From Clostridia bacterium (GTDB lineage Bacteria; Bacillota; Clostridia; Oscillospirales; CAG-382): a stretch of DNA of 6,966 nt. Made by a program: the position numbers and the translations under genes. The notes under the pieces are model-generated. The model was not told the DNA's origin. It saw only the letters and a list, made by a program, of their open reading frames with translations, and searched no databases. Below are positions 1-6,966 of this stretch, piece after piece (positions within the stretch are counted from its first letter, which is position 1; each line of letters begins with the position of its first letter). The DNA is taken from positions 1 through 6,966 of the forward strand of contig JAFQII010000087.1 of the NCBI GenBank assembly GCA_017397605.1, given 5' to 3'.

Positions 1-1459
1 CAAGGGGAGACAGGTCGCCTGTGACGGAAACCGCTGTGCGCGAATCGTATACGGCGGCATCGCCGTGCAAAACGGTTTGTTTTTGCAGGTCGCTTCGCGT
101 GAGAAGCCTGCCGTTTTTGTCAATGACGGCGGAGATGCCCGTGTTCCCTGCGCGCAAAAGCGTCTTGCCGCACTCGACTGCGCGGATCTTGGCGTAGCGC
201 AGGTGCTGTTCTGCTCCGATGCTGTCGCCGAACCACGCATCGTTGGTCGCAAGTATCAAAAGATCGGCGTTTGCCTGTGCTTGCTCTGCACTGCAAAACA
301 CGGAGTCAAAGCAGATCATGCAACCGAGACGATAGTCGACTGCTTCGATGTATGCGTCCGTTCCGCCGACCGTCAGGTCCGTTCCGGGACAGAGGTCGGG
401 CAAGACCGCGTCAAACGGCGTCTTTTCGCCAAACGGGACGGCATGGCGCTTGTTGTAATAGTCGGAGAGCGTTCCGTCGGGGTTGATTGCCACCAGCGAA
501 TTGTACAGCCTGCCGTTTTCGTACCGCAGCACGCCCATGACGACCGTGCAGTCGTATTTCGACGCGATCGACGCAAACGCCCCGTGCAGTACACCGCCTT
601 GTTCAAACTGCACGGCAACGGCGCTTTCGGGCAAAAGAATCAGCTTTGCGCCCGCCTTGGCGGCACGGCGCGTGAGCGTTTGGTAGGTGTCGAAGATCGT
701 ATTCAGCGAGCTTTCGTTCCATTTTTCTTCGGTGGAAACGTTCCCCTGCACCGCCGCGACGGGGATGGTCTTTGCCGTTTCGGCAGGTAAAACGAGCAGA
801 ATGCTGCCGAGCAGAAAGACGCCCGCAAACACCGCACTGCCCGCGATCAGCAAGACACGTTTGCCGTACAAAAATGCTTGCGCGACCAGTGCGCACACCG
901 TGACTGCAAAAAATGCGACAAACCCTTGCCCAAACAGTGAGACCGTTTGCAAAATCGGCAGACAGCCCGTTTGCGACAGCGCGGCAGTTGCCCACGGAAA
1001 CGCCATGTCCCCAAGCGTCAAAAGCCATTCCGCGATCACCCACAAAGCGCCGTAGCCGATGGCCTTCCACACGGGGCTTGCGGGCAAAAAACGCCCGAAT
1101 TGCAGTGCAAAAGCCATGATGAGCGCAAAGCATGCGGGCAAAACAACACAGCAAGCCGCGACGATCAGAAACGCCAACGGTTTTGCAAACCCGAAATACG
1201 GCAGGGGATACATCGACGCCAGCCACGAGCACGCCGTCCATTGCATGCCGAGGCAAAAGCACAGGCAAGCGCGGAACTCCCTGCCGGCAAGCGTCCCCTC
1301 AAACAGCAGCCAGAAGAATGCGCTCAATGCGACGTAAGTCAGCGCAAATGCCCACTCCGCAAAATACGGCAACGAAAAAACTGCGCCCGAAAGAAAGCAA
1401 AAGAGCAATCTTCCGCGCGCAGTGTCATACCATTTGATTGTCGCCTTGGCGTCTCCCAT
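1..1459 (-). CDS. lnt: Apolipoprotein N-acyltransferase Lnt (3' end cut by window edge)
   Basis: Lnt transfers an acyl chain from a phospholipid to the free amino group of the diacylglyceryl-cysteine of lipoproteins, at the outer face of the cytoplasmic membrane. I translated 486 codons with no interruption. Residues about 17-226 form a series of hydrophobic segments, including the family signatures ALWVIAEWL and AFPWATAALSQ. The nitrilase-like domain begins near residue 233 (AAVQGN, with W247). The catalytic triad is readable: E278 in LLPESAV, K337 in NKRHAVPFGEK (E345 follows), and C383 in MICFDS. NDAWFG and RAGNTG also match the family. E. coli Lnt is about 512 residues, so only a few dozen C-terminal residues are missing. 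The ATG overlaps the TGA of the upstream TIM-barrel gene by one base (TGATG), suggesting translational coupling; no strong Shine-Dalgarno is present. The residues after the catalytic Cys are Phe-Asp instead of the Tyr-Glu of E. coli. Confidence 0.93.
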   Translation of the reverse strand, partial: MGDAKATIKWYDTARGRLLFCFLSGAVFSLPYFAEWAFALTYVALSAFFWLLFEGTLAGREFRACLCFCLGMQWTACSWLASMYPLPYFGFAKPLAFLIVAACCVVLPACFALIMAFALQFGRFLPASPVWKAIGYGALWVIAEWLLTLGDMAFPWATAALSQTGCLPILQTVSLFGQGFVAFFAVTVCALVAQAFLYGKRVLLIAGSAVFAGVFLLGSILLVLPAETAKTIPVAAVQGNVSTEEKWNESSLNTIFDTYQTLTRRAAKAGAKLILLPESAVAVQFEQGGVLHGAFASIASKYDCTVVMGVLRYENGRLYNSLVAINPDGTLSDYYNKRHAVPFGEKTPFDAVLPDLCPGTDLTVGGTDAYIEAVDYRLGCMICFDSVFCSAEQAQANADLLILATNDAWFGDSIGAEQHLRYAKIRAVECGKTLLRAGNTGISAVIDKNGRLLTRSDLQKQTVLHGDAAVYDSRTAVSVTGDLSPL

Positions 1460-2313
1460 CAGCCGATCATGTTCTGTACCGCTTCATACGCGACACGGAA
1501 CGCCTCAAAGGGGGACTCAAACGTATATTTGTGACGGATATCGTCCAGCTTGGACAAAGAGGACAGACCGGTAAACATCATCAGATGCGGTTCCATGGTC
1601 AAAATGACTTCCTTGCCTGCGCGGTCGGCGGCAATCTGTCTCAGCATGTTCTCCAGACCTGCCACACCCTTGCCGGGCGGAACGATCGTGCCGTCCTCGT
1701 CCGCGTCCTTGATGTGGAAATACTCGATGTAATCCTTCATGGACGGATACGCGGGGGAAGGATCCATCCGGCAGAACGCAAAGTTGCCGAGATCCAGCAC
1801 CGCTTTGAGCCTGCCGCCGAAATGCGACAGCAACGCATGCTCATGCGCAGGGGAGTCGCCGTAGATATCTTTTTCGTTTTCGTGGCAGAGGACAAAGCCG
1901 CGTTCTTCTGCTTTGACAAGCAGTTTTTCGATCCATTCGTATACCTTTTGTTCAAATGCCGCTTCGTCCAGCGAACCGCGGTAAAAGCTGAACATACGGA
2001 TACGGCGGCAGTCCAGCTTTTCGCCGATGTCCATAATACGGTCAAACAGACGCAGATGCGCTTCGAAATCGCCGTCCGCGTCGATCTTGCCGATCGGCGA
2101 ACCGAGTGCGGACAGACCGATGCCGGCATTCTGCAGTTTTTGCTTTACTGCGTCAACTTCCTCGTCGGTCAGTTGGGTAAAGCTCTTGCCGTCCACGCCG
2201 CGGAGCTCCAACAGCGGAATGCCCAGCTCCTTCAGCGCCGCAAGCTGACCGTCAAAGTCGGGCGTGATCTCGTCTGCAAACGCGGAAAAACGAAAAATAG
2301 CTTTTTCTTGCAT
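1459..2313 (-). CDS. Sugar phosphate isomerase/epimerase-like TIM-barrel protein
   Basis: This 284-residue protein resembles the xylose isomerase-like / AP endonuclease family 2 TIM barrel (the IolE-type superfamily). These enzymes isomerise, epimerise or dehydrate sugars and polyols using a divalent metal. Candidate metal ligands lie at the expected barrel-strand ends: E145 (in LCHENE), D174 (in VLDLGNF), H200 (in FHIKD) and E241 (in MEPH). The N-terminus (FRFSAFADEI) fits the first strand, and LLELRG near residues 34-39 fits the second. No signal peptide or membrane segment is seen, so it is probably cytoplasmic. The start is supported by GAAAGGA about 8 bases upstream of the ATG. It follows the MORN gene after 14 bases and overlaps the lnt start by one base. 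The substrate cannot be told from sequence. Its place beside lnt does not suggest an obvious shared pathway. The superfamily is a firm call; the exact reaction is unknown. Confidence 0.85.
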   Translation of the reverse strand: MQEKAIFRFSAFADEITPDFDGQLAALKELGIPLLELRGVDGKSFTQLTDEEVDAVKQKLQNAGIGLSALGSPIGKIDADGDFEAHLRLFDRIMDIGEKLDCRRIRMFSFYRGSLDEAAFEQKVYEWIEKLLVKAEERGFVLCHENEKDIYGDSPAHEHALLSHFGGRLKAVLDLGNFAFCRMDPSPAYPSMKDYIEYFHIKDADEDGTIVPPGKGVAGLENMLRQIAADRAGKEVILTMEPHLMMFTGLSSLSKLDDIRHKYTFESPFEAFRVAYEAVQNMIG

Positions 2314-2327
2314 GGCGGTTGTCCTTT

Positions 2328-3185
2328 CTACTGCTCGTCGGGATTTTCGTAGACGGCAACGATTCTGCCTTCTTCAAAATAACCCGTATAACGCTTGTTG
2401 CCGGTCGTTTCGGACACGGTGGTGTAATAACCGACTGCACCGTGCTTGTAGGTGCCGTCTTCGTTGACAATAAAATTGCCGTTTTCGTCCACAAGGCGCG
2501 TATCCATCAGATTGTTGCGGAACGTGCCGTAGTAGTTTGTTCCGTTTTTCCACGTGTACAGTCCGGTGCCGTTTCGCATGTCTTGCGCAAACTGGCCCTC
2601 GTATTCGTCGCCGTTGGCAAAGGTCATTTTGCCCTCGCCGCTCTTGATGTCGCCTTCAAAATAACCTTCGTATTTTGCGCCCGAGCTCCAGATGAAAATG
2701 CCGTAGCCGCTCATAACGTCCTGATCGTACGTTCCCTCATAGGAGTTACCGCCCGCAAACGTAAATTTGCCGTAGCCGTGCTTTTTGGAGTCGACCATAG
2801 CGCCCTCGTAAACGTCGCCGTTGGCATAGGTCATCTTGCCGTTGCCCGTCATTTTGTCGTCGACAAACAAGCCCTCGTACACGTCGCCCGTTGCGGCAAA
2901 GGTCATTTTGCCGTTGCCGTTGCGGTTGACACCGCTGATATCGCCGACATACACGTCGCCGTTGTCATAGCGGATGGTCTTGTTGAGATAATCCATAATG
3001 GCAGAGCTGCCGTCGGGATAATTGATCGTACCGCTGATCGGCTGTCCGTTTTCGGACTTGCCGACAAATTTGATACCGTCGTCCGTGGTATAACGGTAAC
3101 CTGCGATCAACACCCCGGCAATTGTGATCACCACCAGGACTGCGGCGAGCGCGATAGCGGCATATAAGGGGTTTCTCCGTCTCAT
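2328..3185 (-). CDS. Membrane-anchored MORN-repeat protein
   Basis: This is a 285-residue protein with a short basic N-terminus (MRRRN) and one hydrophobic helix at about residues 8-29. The rest is predicted to lie outside the membrane, by the positive-inside rule. A linker (about 30-72) leads into seven MORN-type repeats of about 23 residues, roughly residues 73-240. Each has the form NGDxYEGxFxxDxxxGxGxMTF; examples are GDVYEGLF, GDVYEGAM and GDEYEGQF. A degenerate eighth copy (RYTGYFEEGR) lies near the C-terminus after a different insert. MORN repeats form extended beta-hairpin scaffolds that bind proteins or lipids; no enzymatic motif is seen. The start is supported by AAGGAG 9 bases upstream, directly after the stop codon of the preceding two-TM gene (TAAGGAG). 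The next gene follows after 14 bases. The cellular role is unknown. Its position with a second small membrane protein suggests an envelope function, which is inference. Confidence 0.9.
   Translation of the reverse strand: MRRRNPLYAAIALAAVLVVITIAGVLIAGYRYTTDDGIKFVGKSENGQPISGTINYPDGSSAIMDYLNKTIRYDNGDVYVGDISGVNRNGNGKMTFAATGDVYEGLFVDDKMTGNGKMTYANGDVYEGAMVDSKKHGYGKFTFAGGNSYEGTYDQDVMSGYGIFIWSSGAKYEGYFEGDIKSGEGKMTFANGDEYEGQFAQDMRNGTGLYTWKNGTNYYGTFRNNLMDTRLVDENGNFIVNEDGTYKHGAVGYYTTVSETTGNKRYTGYFEEGRIVAVYENPDEQ
2466..2969 (-). repeat. In-frame tandem MORN-coding repeats
   Basis: About seven imperfect tandem units, mostly 69 bases (one 72), encode the MORN array. Several copies stay close at DNA level: near 2611-2635, 2818-2840 and 2890-2915 the plus strand repeats variants of ggcaaaggtcattttgcc next to tcgtacacgtcgcc-like blocks. 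The repeat keeps the reading frame, so copy-number change would give a longer or shorter protein without breaking it. Confidence 0.8.
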
Positions 3186-3198
3186 ATTGATCTGCTCC

Positions 3199-3618
3199 TT
3201 ATTTGTTCAAAAGCGATTGTGCAAAATCCGATACGATCGGGTACAGCACCGTAAACAGCACGCCCGTGACGATCAGCAGACAGATGATCAGAATCACGGA
3301 GAAGATGCTCGCGTTTTCCTTGCGGTACTTCGCTTTGAGCATCGGCAGTTTTTTCGGCGCGATGTAATAGCGCGGGGGCTCGTCGGCGGTCGAAAGGATC
3401 GCGTCGTGCAAGCTGCCGTCCTCGCGCAATGCGTTTTTGAGCGGCGCACTTTGCGTCAGATGCAGTTCTTCGATCGTGACGGCAGTTTCGGGAGAGGTCG
3501 CGTCGATCTCGATCAAGCGGTGAACGAACGCGCCCAAAAAGCGGCGGTTGTACCAAAGAACGCCCGATGCAACCGCAATGCCTGCCAGAATCGTCCAGAT
3601 GATGTGTGTGACTTCCAT
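3199..3618 (-). CDS. Hypothetical protein with two transmembrane helices
   Basis: I do not recognise this 139-residue protein. It has a hydrophobic helix at about residues 6-23, a polar middle domain (about 24-103), and a second hydrophobic helix at about 104-127 followed by a short tail ending LLNK. Basic residues flank the inner side of both helices (YNRR after the first; KKLPMLKAKYRKE before the second). The middle domain is therefore predicted to be cytoplasmic with both termini outside. The middle domain is moderately acidic in its first half and contains PPRYYIAPKK near 81-90. There are no catalytic or metal-binding motifs. The start is supported by TAAGGG 7 bases upstream, where the TAA is the serS stop codon. 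The gene ends 13 bases before the MORN gene. It is almost certainly co-transcribed with both neighbours. It is a real gene by spacing, ribosome sites and membrane topology; its function is unknown. Confidence 0.8.
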   Translation of the reverse strand: MEVTHIIWTILAGIAVASGVLWYNRRFLGAFVHRLIEIDATSPETAVTIEELHLTQSAPLKNALREDGSLHDAILSTADEPPRYYIAPKKLPMLKAKYRKENASIFSVILIICLLIVTGVLFTVLYPIVSDFAQSLLNK

Positions 3619-3627
3619 ACAAAACCC

Positions 3628-4904
<1,277 letters not shown>

Positions 4905-4934
4905 GGTAATACTCCTATATACAGTTGATTGTTG

Positions 4935-5849
4935 TCAGTTGTCGTCGGTTTCTTCAAAAAATGATTTGCCGCAAACGGTCTTGATCAGTTCTTCCAGATC
5001 CTCGGAAGAGCCGAACGCCAATACCAGCTTGCCGCTGCCGTCTTTTTCGCGCTTGATCGCCGCTTTTCTGCCTGCGGCTTCGCTGATCCTGCGCTCCAGA
5101 CGGCGGAAATGCTCCTCGCGCACGGGGTCTTTTTGCGTTTGCTTGGGAGCGGGCTCGTCCGCGAGCATCTTTTTGACCAAAGCCTCGGTCTGTCTGACCG
5201 AAAGCCCCTCGTCGATGATGCGGTTTGCGGTGGAAAGCAGGTCGCTCTCCTCGTACTGCTCCGCAAGCGGAAGCAGGGTGCGTGCATGCCCGTAGGACAG
5301 CTTGCCGCTTTCGACCAAGTCCAGCACGGATTTGGGATGCGTAAGAATGCGAAGCAGGTTGGCGACCGATGCGCGGGATTTGCCGACGCGCTTTGCCGCT
5401 TCCTCCTGCGTGAGGTCAAAGCGTTCGATCAGATCGCGGTAGCCGAGTGCTTCTTCAACGGGGTTGAGGTCCTCTCTTTGCAGGTTTTCGATCAAGGACA
5501 GCAGTGCGGCTTCCCGGTCGTCCAGCTCGCGGATGACCGCGGGAATCTCGCTCAAGCCCGCAATGCGCGATGCGCGCCAACGGCGCTCGCCAGCGATGAT
5601 CTCATAGTAACCGTTTTCTTTTTTGCGCACAACGATCGGCTCAAGCAGCCCGTGTGCGGAGATGGAATCCGCAAGCTCCATCAAAGCACCTTCGTCAAAC
5701 CGTTTGCGGGGCTGTTTGCGGTTGGGCTCGATGTCCGAGATGTGAATCTTGCAGAGACTTCCGTCGCGCGCAGACTCCTGCTCGGGCAGTTCGGTATGAT
5801 TTTCCGACATGAGCGCGCTAAGTCCGCGCCCCAAACCTTTTTTTGCCAT
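4935..5849 (-). CDS. parB: Chromosome partitioning protein ParB (Spo0J family)
   Basis: ParB binds parS sites near the origin, loads as a CTP-dependent sliding clamp, and stimulates ParA. The 304-residue length is typical. The N-terminus KKGLGRGLSALM is the conserved ParA-contacting peptide. The CTP-binding domain follows: GLLEPIVVRK (68-77), GERRWRAS (87-94) and ENLQREDLNP (121-130), the last two being the nucleotide-binding signatures. A helix-turn-helix for parS recognition lies near 147-169 (LTQEEAAKRVGKSRASV). A charged linker (about 230-270) leads to the C-terminal dimerisation domain. The start is supported by AAAGGA 8 bases upstream. It follows parA by 17 bases and precedes serS by 30, with no terminator between. 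Spo0J versus Noc: the pairing with parA favours true ParB. Confidence 0.96.
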   Translation of the reverse strand: MAKKGLGRGLSALMSENHTELPEQESARDGSLCKIHISDIEPNRKQPRKRFDEGALMELADSISAHGLLEPIVVRKKENGYYEIIAGERRWRASRIAGLSEIPAVIRELDDREAALLSLIENLQREDLNPVEEALGYRDLIERFDLTQEEAAKRVGKSRASVANLLRILTHPKSVLDLVESGKLSYGHARTLLPLAEQYEESDLLSTANRIIDEGLSVRQTEALVKKMLADEPAPKQTQKDPVREEHFRRLERRISEAAGRKAAIKREKDGSGKLVLAFGSSEDLEELIKTVCGKSFFEETDDN

Positions 5850-5866
5850 ATGTATGTTCCTTTGTT

Positions 5867-6637
5867 TTATTCACAGCGTTCCATCAGCTCGCGCGCAACA
5901 GCCGCATAAGCCGCCGCGCCCTTGCCGTTGCGATCGTAGTCGATGATCGAAAGACCGTAGCTGGGCGCTTCGCTGATGCGCACCGAACGGGGAATGGGGG
6001 TGCGGAACAGCTTGCCGGGGAAGAATTTTTTGATCTCCTCAAGTACGCTGACAGTCAGATTGAGTCTGCCGTCGTACATGTTGATGAGCACACCGACCAG
6101 CTCCAGCGAGGGGCGGTAACGTTTTTTGATATGTCCGATCGTCGCGGTCAGCTGCGAGAGTCCTTCCAGCGAGTAATATTCGCACAAAAGCGGAATGACC
6201 ACGCCGTCAGCGGCGACCAACGTATTGATCGTCAAAAGGCTGAGCGCGGGCGGACAGTCGATGATGATATAGTCAAAACGGTCACGTACCGTATCGAGCG
6301 CTTCTTTGAGGCGGTACTCGCGTCTGGGCTCGTCCGCAAGCTCCAGCTCCGCGCCGACCAGGTCGATGCCCGACGGGATCAGCCAAAGGTTTTTGGCGCT
6401 TGTGGGGACGATCGCATCACTTGCGGAGATTTGTCCGATGAGCACCTCGTAGACCGTGCTCCCCTTATTCTTTTTGCTCACGCCGATGCCGCCCGTTGCG
6501 TTGCCCTGCGGGTCTGCGTCCACCAAAAGAACCTTTTTGCCCGCGCGTGCCATGCAAGCGGCGATGTTGAGCGCCGATGTGGTTTTGCCGACTCCGCCCT
6601 TTTGGTTGGCGAAGCACAGAACACGATACTTACCCAT
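5867..6637 (-). CDS. parA: Chromosome partitioning ATPase ParA (Soj family)
   Basis: ParA/Soj is a deviant-Walker ATPase that dimerises on ATP, binds nucleoid DNA nonspecifically, and is released by ParB. It drives origin segregation and, in Bacillus, also modulates DnaA. The 256-residue protein shows the deviant Walker A KGGVGKTT (13-20, signature K13 and P-loop K18), the A' motif VDADPQGN (39-46), and Walker B YIIIDCPP (123-130). It also carries the C-terminal PIPRSVRISEAPSYG region (214-228), whose arginines match the nonspecific DNA-binding face in Soj. It lacks the N-terminal HTH extension of plasmid type Ia ParA, so it is the short chromosomal form. It is the first gene of the leftward block and lies about 26 bases from the predicted transcription start. 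A GGAG lies 11 bases upstream of the ATG, rather far, but the start fits the family N-terminus. Confidence 0.96.
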   Translation of the reverse strand: MGKYRVLCFANQKGGVGKTTSALNIAACMARAGKKVLLVDADPQGNATGGIGVSKKNKGSTVYEVLIGQISASDAIVPTSAKNLWLIPSGIDLVGAELELADEPRREYRLKEALDTVRDRFDYIIIDCPPALSLLTINTLVAADGVVIPLLCEYYSLEGLSQLTATIGHIKKRYRPSLELVGVLINMYDGRLNLTVSVLEEIKKFFPGKLFRTPIPRSVRISEAPSYGLSIIDYDRNGKGAAAYAAVARELMERCE

Positions 6638-6669
6638 ACCTATAAAATCTCCAGTTTATCAATAAAAAC

Positions 6670-6698
6670 AGTATACCCAATCTTGCATGGATTGTCAA
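6670..6698 (-). promoter_or_regulatory. Sigma-A promoter of the parA operon
   Basis: On the minus strand TTGACA (6693-6698) and TATACT (6670-6675) are separated by exactly 17 bases. This differs from the vegetative sigma consensus at one position. Transcription should start near 6663, giving a leader of about 26 bases before the parA ATG at 6637. No other promoter of this quality was noticed within the leftward gene block. Confidence 0.85.
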
Positions 6699-6711
6699 GA
6701 AGGCAAATGAT

Positions 6712-6729
6712 GAATTTTCCGTAAAATTC
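6712..6729. promoter_or_regulatory. Inverted repeat between the two divergent promoters
   Basis: GAATTTT-ccgt-AAAATTC is a perfect 7-bp inverted repeat with a 4-base centre. It lies 13 bp from the parA -35 box and 23 bp from the -35 box of the plus-strand gene. It could be an operator or simply part of an AT-rich upstream element. No regulator gene is visible in the window. Confidence 0.35.
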
Positions 6730-6752
6730 TTGTTTTCTTTCATTAAAAATAC

Positions 6753-6781
6753 TTGACAACCGTATCAAACTCCTCTAAAAT
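6753..6781 (+). promoter_or_regulatory. Sigma-A promoter of the mechanosensitive channel gene
   Basis: TTGACA (6753-6758) and TAAAAT (6776-6781) are separated by 17 bases, again one mismatch from consensus. Transcription should begin near 6788, followed by a short leader with AGGAGG at 6800-6805. Confidence 0.85.
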
Positions 6782-6811
6782 AATAAAAAAGACTTTTTCA
6801 GGAGGAATTTT

Positions 6812-6966
6812 ATGCTTGAGAATCTGTTACACACGATTTTGAACTACGCGCTCACCTACGGCGGCAGACTGCTGATTGCGGCAATCGTTTTGATCGTCGG
6901 CTTCTGGCTGACGGGTGTTGTGATCGGCAAACTCAAAAAAGGCAAGCTTGCCGATAAGCTGGAGGA
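6812..6966 (+). CDS. MscS-type mechanosensitive ion channel (N-terminus only)
   Basis: Fifty-one codons are visible before the window ends. The short amphipathic start (MLENLLHTILNY) is followed by a hydrophobic helix at about residues 16-38 (RLLIAAIVLIVGFWL), then a basic turn (GKLKKGKLADKL). This is the usual first-helix pattern of small-conductance mechanosensitive channels, which open under membrane tension to release solutes during osmotic downshift. The start is secure: a full AGGAGG lies 6 bases upstream, preceded by a consensus promoter. The gene is transcribed away from parA. The pore helix (TM3) and cytoplasmic vestibule lie outside the window, so another small membrane protein with a similar first helix cannot be excluded. 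Confidence 0.7.
   Translation, partial: MLENLLHTILNYALTYGGRLLIAAIVLIVGFWLTGVVIGKLKKGKLADKLE

Noticed and set aside
2548..2561. CACGTG core inside the MORN gene as a possible parS site
   Set aside because: Only the six-base core matches; the flanking bases disagree with TGTTTCACGTGAAACA at most positions. No convincing parS was seen anywhere in the window.
1438..3167. Long plus-strand open frames opposite the TIM-barrel and MORN genes
   Set aside because: They are antisense shadows. The MORN shadow shows the expected periodic hydrophobic repeats from reading the tandem repeat backwards, and neither frame has domain resemblance.
4905..4934. CAACTG repeated twice (minus strand) between parB and serS
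   Set aside because: Six-base direct repeats 8 bases apart in a short low-complexity spacer; no hairpin and no link to a known site.
5109..6724. Plus-strand open frames opposite parB and parA
   Set aside because: Antisense to two clear ParB and ParA genes; the translations are low-complexity composition artefacts.
6786..6798. AAAAAG-a-CTTTTT symmetry near the predicted start of the channel transcript
   Set aside because: A one-base loop cannot form a stable RNA hairpin, there is no GC stem for a terminator, and it lies in an A/T-rich leader where this is expected by chance.

Overview
The window looks like chromosomal DNA of a Firmicute, most likely a gut-type Clostridia lineage near Oscillospiraceae or Lachnospiraceae. 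I base this on four things: the seryl-tRNA synthetase subtype, strong AGGAGG-like Shine-Dalgarno sites, consensus sigma-A promoters, and a parA-parB-serS gene order. Base composition is moderately GC-rich with G/C-rich third codon positions. The taxonomic call is inference from memory of these families, not a search result.

Seven genes run leftward as one tight block. Reading from right to left they are: parA/soj (5867-6637), parB/spo0J (4935-5849), serS (3628-4904, with an apparent 1-base frameshift near its 3' end), a two-TM hypothetical protein (3199-3618), a membrane-anchored MORN-repeat protein (2328-3185), a TIM-barrel sugar phosphate isomerase/epimerase-like protein (1459-2313), and lnt, apolipoprotein N-acyltransferase (1459 down to the window edge, with its C-terminus cut off). 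Gaps between them are 17, 30, 9, 13 and 14 bases, and the last pair overlaps by one base. I see no internal terminator. A near-perfect sigma-A promoter (TTGACA, 17 bp, TATACT) sits just upstream of parA and could drive the whole run.

To the right is a 174-bp divergent intergenic region (6638-6811). It carries the parA promoter on the minus strand, an equally strong promoter on the plus strand (TTGACA, 17 bp, TAAAAT), and a 7-bp perfect inverted repeat between them. The plus-strand promoter drives the start of a small MscS-type mechanosensitive channel gene that leaves the window at 6966.

Functionally, ParA and ParB handle chromosome segregation, SerRS charges tRNA-Ser, and Lnt modifies lipoproteins at the membrane. 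The two small membrane proteins between serS and the TIM-barrel gene have no known role. I see no tRNA, rRNA, CRISPR array, insertion sequence or phage gene. The features most worth a second look are the serS frameshift, the MORN/two-TM membrane pair inside a chromosome-partition operon, and an Lnt in a probable monoderm with a changed active-site neighbourhood.
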